Shown piece after piece: positions 1-8,236 of a DNA stretch of 64,000 nt (position 1 is the first letter of the stretch; each line of letters starts with the position of its first letter). The notes under the pieces are model-generated. The model had not been told where the DNA came from and did not search any database. It saw only the letters and a program-made list of their open reading frames with translations. Source of the stretch: an uncultured Bacteroidales bacterium (GTDB lineage Bacteria; Bacteroidota; Bacteroidia; Bacteroidales; Bacteroidaceae). Location of the stretch: the NCBI GenBank assembly GCA_902786925.1, contig CADAEK010000007.1:1-64000 (forward strand), read 5' to 3'. The position numbers and the translations under genes are program-made.

Positions 1-90
1 GCAGAGAAGAGCGATGCTTGTCTTCTTATCTTCTATGTTCGCAGTCTGTCAAAGAGCTATTCTGTGCGCCTCCCTTCCGGAAAGCGAGTG

Positions 91-121
91 CAAAGGTACC
101 GCCTTTTTAATTAACGGCAAA
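91..121 (-). promoter_or_regulatory. Bacteroidetes-type promoter reading leftwards
   Basis: On the minus strand a TTTG (-33) at 118-121 is followed after 19 bp by TACCTTTG (-7) at 91-98. This matches the TTTG / TAnnTTTG consensus of the Bacteroidetes primary sigma factor. It points out of the window to the left, so the gene it serves is not visible. Confidence 0.65.
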
Positions 122-516
122 ATATTAAAGCAACTTTTTTGAAAGAAAAATGAAAAAAGTTTGAACTGGGCAGGATTAGAGCTAAAATCAACCAAGATAA
201 AGGGAAAAGCGATGCTAAATGAATGTTGGACGGGGTTCGTTAAGATGATGGGATGTGTGGTTAAGATGGGGCGGTTGATGCTAAAAAAGTGCAGTGTATA
301 GGCATTTTTCGGCAGCTTACTTGTCATAAATAGAGGGATACACATTGGCACGGATATACAACTATACATTATATATATGAATAGAGGTGGCGCGCTATGC
401 TGCTGCTATTCTCTTATGCAATATTCGCTATCCTTCGTTAACCGATGACGATGTTCTTCCACTACCCTTTTACCGACGTCGTCGAGGTCGGTACGGTGGC
501 GTCGACGATGTCGGTC

Positions 517-539
517 AACCGATGTCGACGACATCGGTT
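517..539. repeat. perfect inverted repeat in a GTCG-rich segment
   Basis: Two 10-bp arms, AACCGATGTC and its exact complement, flank a 3-base GAC loop. A second inverted repeat (ACCGAC / GTCGGT) lies just to the left, around 471-491. The surrounding 70 bp is unusually rich in GTCG/CGAC. There is no T-run on either side, so it does not look like a terminator. Its role is unknown; a protein-binding site or a mobile-element scar are possible. Confidence 0.6.
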
Positions 540-685
540 TGGAGGGTATTATGTATGTAGAGTTTCTTTTTGTGGCAGAGCTAAGCAGGTATAGATGTGG
601 ATACATAGTGCAACTGCAATGGGCGTTCAAGGGACGATGCAGACATAGCAGCTGTAGGGAACGACGAAGAAAGAAAATAAAACAA

Positions 686-711
686 GGGGCGGCGTCGATT
701 GACACCGCCCC
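686..711 (-). terminator. intrinsic terminator of the SusC/SusD-fasciclin operon
   Basis: An 11-bp stem with one G-T wobble encloses a GATT loop. On the minus strand it is followed by TTGTTTTATTTT. It lies 42 bp past the stop of the last SusD gene and closes the seven-gene operon. Confidence 0.85.
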
Positions 712-752
712 TTTATCTAAAGGTGAAATGTAGTACTTCGTCAGGAATGTGC

Positions 753-2972
753 TTAACGCTGTGGCAGCTTGAGGAACCAAGGCTTGCCTGTCATACGAGT
801 AGTAGTACCATACTTTTCTGTCATGTAGTCAGGCATTGTGATAGTGGGTCCAAATGCTCCTTTGCGCATTTGATAACGCATGAGGTCGTAGAAGCGATGG
901 CCTTCGAACATTCCTTCAAGTGCCTCTTCTTCCAGGATAAGCTGTGCTACACGAGCTTGGCGCTTTGCACGAAGTTCGTCAGAAGCGAGGAAGTTCTGAA
1001 TTGATTCAGTTACAGCGCGATAGTCTCGCACGAATTCATCATATGCTTCCTTGGTTTCGAAGATTAACTCATCTTCGATGTCATCTTCTGTCAGATATGT
1101 AACCTTAGCGTAGTATTCGTAAACAGGAGGTTCGCCTTCACCGCCTTCGCCGCCTTCGCCAGCCTCTTCGTCAGGCTCATTAACCTCGACACTAAGAACA
1201 CGTCCATAATATTGGTTTGCAGCACGAATCTCATCCAATGTGTTCTTAGTATCTTCGTCATCCAGCCAATAATATTCATCATTGTACTCTGTGTCACCAG
1301 AGCCGAAAGAGTGAATACCAACCTGAACTTTAAGTCCACTTTGCAATGAGATTGACCCCGAGTGGTTCCATGTACGCTTGTCTAGGCGTCCAAAAACATC
1401 GCTTGACCATACAACAAATGAACCTTTGGTCTTTTCGAAAAGCTCTTCGTCATCTTTGTACTTGCTCTCCTCCATTGCTGCAATCTTTGGACATACGGAC
1501 TTAATCTCGCACAAACGGTTAAATTCGTCCTCAGAGATTTCAGTTGCCAGTGTAGTCCAATCCAGACCATATCTCAAGACAGCGTATGCAGTTTCTGGGA
1601 ATCCTGCACCGTTCAGTGCTTCGGCCATGTGCAGATAGAGAATAGGAATACGGAAGAGAGGCACATAAGACTGACGGACATCTGCGCGCGGCATATCATT
1701 GCTACCGTTCAGCCATTTATAGATATAGGACCTATCCGTACTTAAATTAGCATTGTACTTCGTCGCAGAAGGGTCACTGTTCGTTTCGTAGATAGAAGAG
1801 AGACGCAAATCGCCCTTCTCCAGCGCATCGTCATACAATGCCACATTCTCAGGACCGACGCGGTAATAAATCTCGGATGCACTACGGTAATCATAGAAGA
1901 AGAACTTCTGTGCTGCAGAAATATCCTTGATTCGCTGAGAAGGCTTCACTGCAGGATAGTAGTTATTCTTGTACATCGAGTTGAAAATCTCGCTGAGGTT
2001 GTTGTAGTTGCCATAGAATGAAGCTGTATCGCAAGGAATCACCACGAGGTTCTCCGTTGTTCTTGACACTCCAAAGCGATTGTAATAGGAGTTGCTCCAA
2101 CCTGAGAAAGACTCACCATCCCATTTAGACCATGTTTTGATGTTGCCACCTACAGCACGCTCTTCACCAGGATAGCAGAAGAAGTCATGATACAGACTCA
2201 CAGCCTTCTTGTAGTCTTCAGGATTGCCAGAGCAAGTGCCCTTCCACATGTAGAGTTCTGCCATGAGCGCACGCACAGGGATGAAGAAGTTACCCCAGGA
2301 AATGTCTTGCCACTTACCAGAATAGCTGGGGCGCAGCTCATTGTTCTTCTCCATATATGGATATTTCTGCAAGTCTTCAATGCACTTGTCGATAATAGCC
2401 TCCATGCCGAGCACGCTCTTCTTGTCGGCTACAATCTCCTCTGCAGCATCAGAAGTCAGAACAGGACGCTGCACGAATGGCACTTCACCATAAATCTTAG
2501 CCAATTCGAGGTAGCACCATGCGCGGAAACACTTTGTAGCACAAACTTCTTTCTCATATTTATAAACTCCATGCGTCTTAAGGAGTGAATCGACACGAGA
2601 GAGGTAGATGTTACAAGAGTTGATGACAGCATAGTAGTCGGCTGGCTGGTTATAAATGTTGCCCACCTTCTCGATAGGGTCATAGGGCTTAGTCTTTTCA
2701 GGGGTATTCTCGAACAATCCCTGCAGATAGGCTGTGGAGTGTATATTATCCACATCCAGCAAGTCTGCACGAACCTCACCCAAAAGGACTGTGCGCTCAG
2801 CCAGTTTCTGCATGCGCTGCACAATACCCATCATCTGATAAAGCGTGTCGTTGGGAGTGAGATCGGTGGTCACAAGATTGTTCTCCGCCTCAAACATGTC
2901 TTCGCAAGACGTTGTGGCTGCTCCCATTCCCAACAGGAGCAAACCACATGCTATGATAGATTTTAGTTTCAT
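753..2972 (-). CDS. SusD/RagB-family outer-membrane lipoprotein (second pair)
   Basis: SusD-like lipoproteins sit on the cell surface as a lid over a SusC channel and bind the incoming nutrient. This 739-residue protein has a lipoprotein signal peptide with a lipobox ending at Cys23. An N-terminal SusD domain follows, with the usual helical motif around RAWCYLELAKIYGEVPF, and the typical C-terminal end is EGHRFYDLMRYQMRKG. It is longer than most SusD proteins (about 500-600 residues). Part of the excess is a Glu/Gly-rich low-complexity stretch near residues 600-620, encoded by short tandem GCCTTCGCC-like repeats at about 1125-1185. It is the last gene of the operon, 18 bp after its SusC partner. 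The ligand is not predictable from sequence. Confidence 0.93.
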   Translation of the reverse strand: MKLKSIIACGLLLLGMGAATTSCEDMFEAENNLVTTDLTPNDTLYQMMGIVQRMQKLAERTVLLGEVRADLLDVDNIHSTAYLQGLFENTPEKTKPYDPIEKVGNIYNQPADYYAVINSCNIYLSRVDSLLKTHGVYKYEKEVCATKCFRAWCYLELAKIYGEVPFVQRPVLTSDAAEEIVADKKSVLGMEAIIDKCIEDLQKYPYMEKNNELRPSYSGKWQDISWGNFFIPVRALMAELYMWKGTCSGNPEDYKKAVSLYHDFFCYPGEERAVGGNIKTWSKWDGESFSGWSNSYYNRFGVSRTTENLVVIPCDTASFYGNYNNLSEIFNSMYKNNYYPAVKPSQRIKDISAAQKFFFYDYRSASEIYYRVGPENVALYDDALEKGDLRLSSIYETNSDPSATKYNANLSTDRSYIYKWLNGSNDMPRADVRQSYVPLFRIPILYLHMAEALNGAGFPETAYAVLRYGLDWTTLATEISEDEFNRLCEIKSVCPKIAAMEESKYKDDEELFEKTKGSFVVWSSDVFGRLDKRTWNHSGSISLQSGLKVQVGIHSFGSGDTEYNDEYYWLDDEDTKNTLDEIRAANQYYGRVLSVEVNEPDEEAGEGGEGGEGEPPVYEYYAKVTYLTEDDIEDELIFETKEAYDEFVRDYRAVTESIQNFLASDELRAKRQARVAQLILEEEALEGMFEGHRFYDLMRYQMRKGAFGPTITMPDYMTEKYGTTTRMTGKPWFLKLPQR

Positions 2973-2990
2973 AATCGTAATAGTTGCAAA

Positions 2991-5900
2991 TTAGAGGTTA
3001 ATCTTCACACCCAGATGGAAGCTACGTCCTGAAGTCAGATAGCCTGCATCGATGCCTTGCATCAACACGGTATTTCCACAAGACACTTCTGGATCTGAGC
3101 CCAGATACTTGGTGAAAGTTAACAGATTATTGGCCGCAGCCCATACAGTAAGTCCCTGAATGTACTCATTCTGAATAGGAAGCTTGTATGAGAGAGTAAT
3201 GTTCTTGAGCTTCAAGTATGAACCATTCTCAATCCAACGGTCAGAGAAACGAGCGTTGCCCATTGGGTCTCCATAAGTAATCTTTGGAATGTCGGTAACC
3301 TGATTCTCAGCCATCCAACGACGGTTCAGCGCTGTAGTCTGGTTGATGAACATAGAACCGCTCTCCAAGAGTGAACGCTGATAGTTATAGATGTCGTTGC
3401 CTACTGAATAGTTGAAGTTAGCAGACAAAGCCCAATTCTGCGCAAAGTGGAAGTTCAAGTATATGTTTCCGTAGATATCTGGATTAGGATCGCCGATAAC
3501 GAAACGGTCATCTCCATTGATCTCTCCATTATTATCTTTGTCCACGAAAATCATATCACCAGCTCCAAATGGCATTTTGTTATCGTTTTCATCCACGATG
3601 TACTTGCCATCGGCAGCAGCCTGTTCTGAAGTGCTATATACGCCCTTCGTCTTGTATCCGTAGAAGACGCCTGCGCTCTCGCCTACTGCAGAGCGAACAA
3701 CTCCGCCATAAAGCTCTGTATCGAAATAGCTCTTGCCTTGTGGCAAAGATTTGATCTTGCTCTTATAGTGACCCAGAGATGCTCCAAAGTCGAACTTGAA
3801 GTTCTTCTGGTTGATAACCTTTGCATTGAAGGCAATGTCATAACCAGTATTGGTCATTGAGCCATCGTTTGTATAGTAGTCTGTCAAACCTGCTACATAA
3901 GCCAACGTACCTAAGGTAATCAAGTTGTTGGTCTTTGAATGATAGTAATTGGCACGCAAGTTCAAGCGGTTGTTCAAGAAGTTTCCTTCCAAACCGACAT
4001 TAAAGCGGTTAGTGGTTTCCCAACGCAAGCTTGAGTTACCAATCTGAGACAATCCGATTGAAGAAGTACCATCTTGCAACAGCACGGCAGTTGAGAGATA
4101 AGTCAGTGTTGCTGAGTTGTCCATTGCGTCATTACCAACAGACTCAAAGCCTACATTCAGTTTCAATCTGTTTACTACAGGATTTGCACGGAACCACTTT
4201 TCATTGCTGATGACCCAAGTGCCCTGAATAGATGGGAAAAGACCCCATGTTACGCCAAACATATTGAGACCGGCATCTGCATCCTTACCGAAACGTGAAG
4301 AGGTTTCCATAGAGAGCTGACCTGTCAAGTAATACTTCTCCATGAAGTTGTAGTCCACATTAGCATAGTATGCGAGTGATCTCCAGTTTGTGTCAGAACC
4401 AAGAATCTTTCTGTTCACCAAGTCGTTCTTCATGTTTGGAGTCTTATCCGTACCTGTACCATCACCACTGAGGTGAGAAGAATTGAAGGTGTCGTTCATG
4501 AAGCGGAAACCGCCGAACATCTCCAAACGATGAGCGCCATTAGGCAAGATAACCCAGTCGGCACGTGTGTCAGAGAAGATAGCGTCATGCTTTGTGAAGA
4601 GTGAGTGCTTCGAGTTCTTAGTCACACTGGCATTACCCTCTTTGGTGTACTCGGGCATACCTTCCAGTGGAGTGAAGTAGTCCTCGTCAAAGCTCTGCAT
4701 TGTGTATGCGAAACGCTCGGTCAAGCTAAAGTTGTTTGTAGGCTGCCAAGTTGGTGCTACAGCCAAATGAATCATCGTACAGTCAGCACGGTTCTTGTTC
4801 TTTGCTTCACCATTATCCAAGATACCCTTAGGGTTGGCGATAGAAGCCTTCTTGCCGACAGCCTCATTCAGATAATCATCAGCATCAGCAATAAATGAAG
4901 TCACATGAGACTTGCCATCAGCTTCTTTCGTGAAGTCGTAAGGACTCAAGAAAGGAGACTTAGCATATGCCAAGAATCCAGGAGAATCCAATGACTGCAG
5001 ATGGAAATCAGACTCCAAACCATCGCTACGGAGGTCGCGTGTCACATTCGTATAGCTGGCGTCAAACTGTGTGGTGAACCACTTGTTCAACCAGATATCT
5101 GTATTGAAACGAATGTTGAAGCGCTGCATGTCATTCTTCTTCAGCGTTGACTTTGCGTCCATATATCCTACAGAGAGGTTATACTGTGCGACATCATCAC
5201 CACCTTGGATAGAAATGCCATAGTTCTGTGTAAAAGCTTCACGATATACGATATCACGCCAATCCGTGTTGTTGTGATACATATTATAGTACAAGTACTT
5301 TGGATCGGTGCTCAAGAACTTGAACTCGGTCAACTTAGAGTCTGTAGAGCCAAGCATCTCAGCAGCGTATGCACGATACTGGCCTGCATTCATCATATCC
5401 AGTTCCTTCGGAATCAATTCAACTCCGCCTGCAATGTTTACGTCAATGCGGGTTGCCATTGAGTGGCAGCGCTTTGTCTTGATGTTAATGACACCGTTAG
5501 CTGCCTTGGCACCGTAAATGGCAGTACCATTCTTCAGTACCTCCACAGATTCGATGTCCTCCATGTTGATAGCCTGCAACAGGTTGTTGAAGTAGCCTGT
5601 GTGAATCATGTCGCCATTCTGATACATCTGATCGTAAACAACGCCATCGAGAATAATCAAAGGCATCGCATTTGAATTCAAAGAGTTCAGGCCATTGATG
5701 AACATAGAAACGCCTTGAGCAGGATTAGCTGAGCGCTGTATGCCACGCACATCACCACCTAAGCGGTTCTGGATTTCCTGATCCACAGTAACAGCAGTTG
5801 ACTGTTCAAAGTTTGAAGTAGACACAGACTTTGTGCCGGCAGTCTTTGCTGTATAGTCAGGAAGATAGGTATCTGCATAAAGCGCCACCTTAACACCCTC

Positions 5901-6299
5901 AGTCTTACCGTTGAGTGCCACCTGCACTTGATTATATCCTTCCAACTTCACCCACAGCGATGTAACGAACTTAGGAACATTGATGGTGAATTCACCATTC
6001 TCGTCCGCCATGGCTGTATAATGTTTGTTGTTGTAAGACTGGAGCTGTGCACCTGCCAAAGGTTCGCCAGTTGCAGCATCCACAACCTTACCTTTTACCT
6101 CGATTGTTGGGTACTTCTTTACAGGCTTGGCTTGCTTTCTTGGTGCAGCTACCACCGCAGTTGCTTCAGCAGCTTCCGGAGCCTCCACTTCATCCTGTGC
6201 AGCCACAGGCAGTGTGCCCATCAAGAATCCCATTGCTGCGAACCCATATTTACAGATGCGCAGGACATTTGAGCTATTATATGCTTGCATATTCTTCAT
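2991..6299 (-). CDS. SusC/RagA-family TonB-dependent outer-membrane transporter (second pair)
   Basis: This 1102-residue protein should form a 22-strand outer-membrane barrel that imports a substrate using TonB energy. After a signal peptide (about residues 1-35) comes an Ala/Glu/Pro-rich linker. A carboxypeptidase-regulatory-like beta domain follows at about 65-140 (EVKGKVVDAATGEPLAGA). The plug domain is recognisable by PLIILDGVVYD and VEVLKNGTAIYGAKAANGVI. The barrel ends in HLGVKINL, the aromatic/hydrophobic C-terminus expected for barrel insertion. A second ATG at codon 4 is an alternative start. It lies 20 bp after a FAS1 lipoprotein and 18 bp before its SusD. Confidence 0.95.
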   Translation of the reverse strand: MKNMQAYNSSNVLRICKYGFAAMGFLMGTLPVAAQDEVEAPEAAEATAVVAAPRKQAKPVKKYPTIEVKGKVVDAATGEPLAGAQLQSYNNKHYTAMADENGEFTINVPKFVTSLWVKLEGYNQVQVALNGKTEGVKVALYADTYLPDYTAKTAGTKSVSTSNFEQSTAVTVDQEIQNRLGGDVRGIQRSANPAQGVSMFINGLNSLNSNAMPLIILDGVVYDQMYQNGDMIHTGYFNNLLQAINMEDIESVEVLKNGTAIYGAKAANGVINIKTKRCHSMATRIDVNIAGGVELIPKELDMMNAGQYRAYAAEMLGSTDSKLTEFKFLSTDPKYLYYNMYHNNTDWRDIVYREAFTQNYGISIQGGDDVAQYNLSVGYMDAKSTLKKNDMQRFNIRFNTDIWLNKWFTTQFDASYTNVTRDLRSDGLESDFHLQSLDSPGFLAYAKSPFLSPYDFTKEADGKSHVTSFIADADDYLNEAVGKKASIANPKGILDNGEAKNKNRADCTMIHLAVAPTWQPTNNFSLTERFAYTMQSFDEDYFTPLEGMPEYTKEGNASVTKNSKHSLFTKHDAIFSDTRADWVILPNGAHRLEMFGGFRFMNDTFNSSHLSGDGTGTDKTPNMKNDLVNRKILGSDTNWRSLAYYANVDYNFMEKYYLTGQLSMETSSRFGKDADAGLNMFGVTWGLFPSIQGTWVISNEKWFRANPVVNRLKLNVGFESVGNDAMDNSATLTYLSTAVLLQDGTSSIGLSQIGNSSLRWETTNRFNVGLEGNFLNNRLNLRANYYHSKTNNLITLGTLAYVAGLTDYYTNDGSMTNTGYDIAFNAKVINQKNFKFDFGASLGHYKSKIKSLPQGKSYFDTELYGGVVRSAVGESAGVFYGYKTKGVYSTSEQAAADGKYIVDENDNKMPFGAGDMIFVDKDNNGEINGDDRFVIGDPNPDIYGNIYLNFHFAQNWALSANFNYSVGNDIYNYQRSLLESGSMFINQTTALNRRWMAENQVTDIPKITYGDPMGNARFSDRWIENGSYLKLKNITLSYKLPIQNEYIQGLTVWAAANNLLTFTKYLGSDPEVSCGNTVLMQGIDAGYLTSGRSFHLGVKINL

Positions 6300-6319
6300 T
6301 CTTGTCTTGATTAATTAAC

Positions 6320-8212
6320 TTACTCCTCACCCCCAGCTTCCTCTTCTTCATCTTCATCTGCGATTGCAGCTTCAGTTGCTTCCAAGTCTGGCTTGAGAAT
6401 AAAGTCCGAAATCAGCATTTCACGGGAATACGTGTTCTTCACTTCACCTGATTTAGCTTTTGATGACAGCTTGATGATTACACCTTCATCGGAACGGCCA
6501 TAGTAAGCATTTTTGAAAGTGAATTTGCCCAAGTAAAGCGTATCCACATAGTTCTTATATCTGTAGTCTTCTGGATGTTCTGGGTCATAAGGCTCTATGA
6601 CAAAGTTCTTCTCCTTCTCAGTTCCAGGTACAATCAGATCCGTGTAATCGCTTTTACCAGTACCCCATTGGCCTATAGTTTTGCCTTCATTGCTGCGTTC
6701 ATAGATTGACACACTAAACTTGTAGCCTCTATTATCGGCATCTGGGTCAGATGGGTGAATGAGTTCACCATCTGGATTGGTATAGCCATTCTTAGCCCAA
6801 ATAGGACAGGTCACAAGATACAAGTCATATGTGCCTGACAATGTAGAGTACAATTTGAAGCCTACGTCAATCTGTGTAGAACTATTCTTCGTAGTTACGT
6901 CAGTGAAATGGTATGAGCGAGTAATCACATCTGTTTTTTCTCCATATTCGTCATAGACTGGAACATCAAATGTAGCGCTCTTTTCGGTAATGGCTCCTGT
7001 ACCTGACGTGAACAAAGGCTTCTCTGTTGCCTGGTCAATGAGATAAGGCCTTGCTCTGATGGTGCGCTTCAAGAAGAACTGCTCTGTAGGAGACATTGGG
7101 AAATCTTCCACTAAATAGCCTACGCCGTTTGAACAAGCGATAGGGTCTCCAGCCTTAGCAAGGATGTCGTTCACCTCCTTATCTAAAGGCAAGCCACGCG
7201 CTGGGGCCTTTGTGTAATACACGCCATTAGGCCAATCAGACCCTCTGGAACTCACGTAATTGGTTGATACGAGAGAGTCTTCTTTGTGCAAATTGACATT
7301 GTTGTTGAAGAAGAGGTCTCGCAACAGGAAATGGCCTGCATAGAGGTGTTTAAGCGAGTCAACTATACCTGCACGAAGATTGTCTTCTGATGGGTTGAAC
7401 TTCAAGAGTGAAGCAGCCAACTTGTAACGTTTCTGCCATGCAGCATCCGATGGGATAATTGCAATGAAGTTAGAATCCTCTTCGTAAATTTCAGCAGACA
7501 TAGCGTCCAGCACCAAGTTGGTGTGTATTGTCACGCTATCCACCCAAATCTTGTTACCATTCTCATCCACGCCACGGCTCACTGAGCGGCTCTCGTCCAA
7601 AATGTCAGAGTCTTTTTCCTCAATGAAAGCATAAAGAGAAGACTTCTTTTTATTAGGCTGTGTTGAAGCGACATACTGGTCCTTAATCAATTCATTGATG
7701 TTTGGAACATACTCGTTTTCGTTTTCAATGATGTGCAACACACCATTTGTACATCCCAGATTTGCCTCTTGAATAGTTTGGCCTCCAAACAGATTCTTTC
7801 CAGCATCTGTCATGGTTACCAGCTTCTTGTTCAACAGAGTAATCACCTGATCGTTCGTGTTCTGCGACACAGCATAACGTGTCATGTGATTCTTGATGAA
7901 CCGGTCAATAACCTGCTGCTTATCGGTCTGAGCCAACTCTAACCAAGCATCCTTATCAAAAGTGCCGTTGGCAGGAGCCCAAACCGTATAAATATTCTCT
8001 GAAGCGAGTTCTCGCTGATAGCCCACCGCCTTGATGATGTCAGCGAATTCACTTGCTTTTTCCTCAATCGCCTTCATAGTGGTTCCGGCATAGCCATTAG
8101 AAGAAGCGGAGTCATAGTGATCGTCCCACGTATCCGTACAAGACAGCATCACTGATGCACCAGCCACAGCAAGGAGCCCCCATCTGAGCGTATTCTTGAT
8201 ATTATTGTTCAT
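6320..8212 (-). CDS. fasciclin (FAS1)-domain lipoprotein, 630 aa
   Basis: A lipoprotein signal peptide ends at Cys25 (ASVMLSC). Two FAS1-like modules follow. The first spans about residues 45-165, with IYTVWAPANGTFD and the H2-type motif CTNGVLHIIE. The second, about 170-395, includes FIAIIPSDAAW and ACSNGVGYLVED. The C-terminal third (about 395-610) is beta-rich and shares a pattern with the neighbouring 707-aa protein (GTYDLYLVTCPIWAK). The tail is strongly acidic (EDEEEEAGGEE). FAS1 domains are known in adhesion and matrix proteins, and some bind glycans. Its place between two SusC/SusD pairs suggests a surface accessory protein that helps capture the substrate. That role is inferred. Confidence 0.85.
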   Translation of the reverse strand: MNNNIKNTLRWGLLAVAGASVMLSCTDTWDDHYDSASSNGYAGTTMKAIEEKASEFADIIKAVGYQRELASENIYTVWAPANGTFDKDAWLELAQTDKQQVIDRFIKNHMTRYAVSQNTNDQVITLLNKKLVTMTDAGKNLFGGQTIQEANLGCTNGVLHIIENENEYVPNINELIKDQYVASTQPNKKKSSLYAFIEEKDSDILDESRSVSRGVDENGNKIWVDSVTIHTNLVLDAMSAEIYEEDSNFIAIIPSDAAWQKRYKLAASLLKFNPSEDNLRAGIVDSLKHLYAGHFLLRDLFFNNNVNLHKEDSLVSTNYVSSRGSDWPNGVYYTKAPARGLPLDKEVNDILAKAGDPIACSNGVGYLVEDFPMSPTEQFFLKRTIRARPYLIDQATEKPLFTSGTGAITEKSATFDVPVYDEYGEKTDVITRSYHFTDVTTKNSSTQIDVGFKLYSTLSGTYDLYLVTCPIWAKNGYTNPDGELIHPSDPDADNRGYKFSVSIYERSNEGKTIGQWGTGKSDYTDLIVPGTEKEKNFVIEPYDPEHPEDYRYKNYVDTLYLGKFTFKNAYYGRSDEGVIIKLSSKAKSGEVKNTYSREMLISDFILKPDLEATEAAIADEDEEEEAGGEE

Positions 8213-8236
8213 AATCTTGATTGCATTAATTAGTGT

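Larger units (their letters stand above)
1..685. other. gene-free left edge
   Basis: No open frame here has a convincing start, codon pattern or recognisable product. The stretch holds a minus-strand promoter near its left end, which must serve a gene outside the window. From about 440 to 540 it also holds a GTCG-rich segment with several inverted repeats, listed separately. The far end abuts the terminator of the SusC/SusD-fasciclin operon. Confidence 0.6.

Noticed and set aside
406-780. Minus-strand frame of 124 codons at the left edge
   Set aside because: It overlaps the operon terminator and the end of the SusD gene and shows no protein-like pattern.
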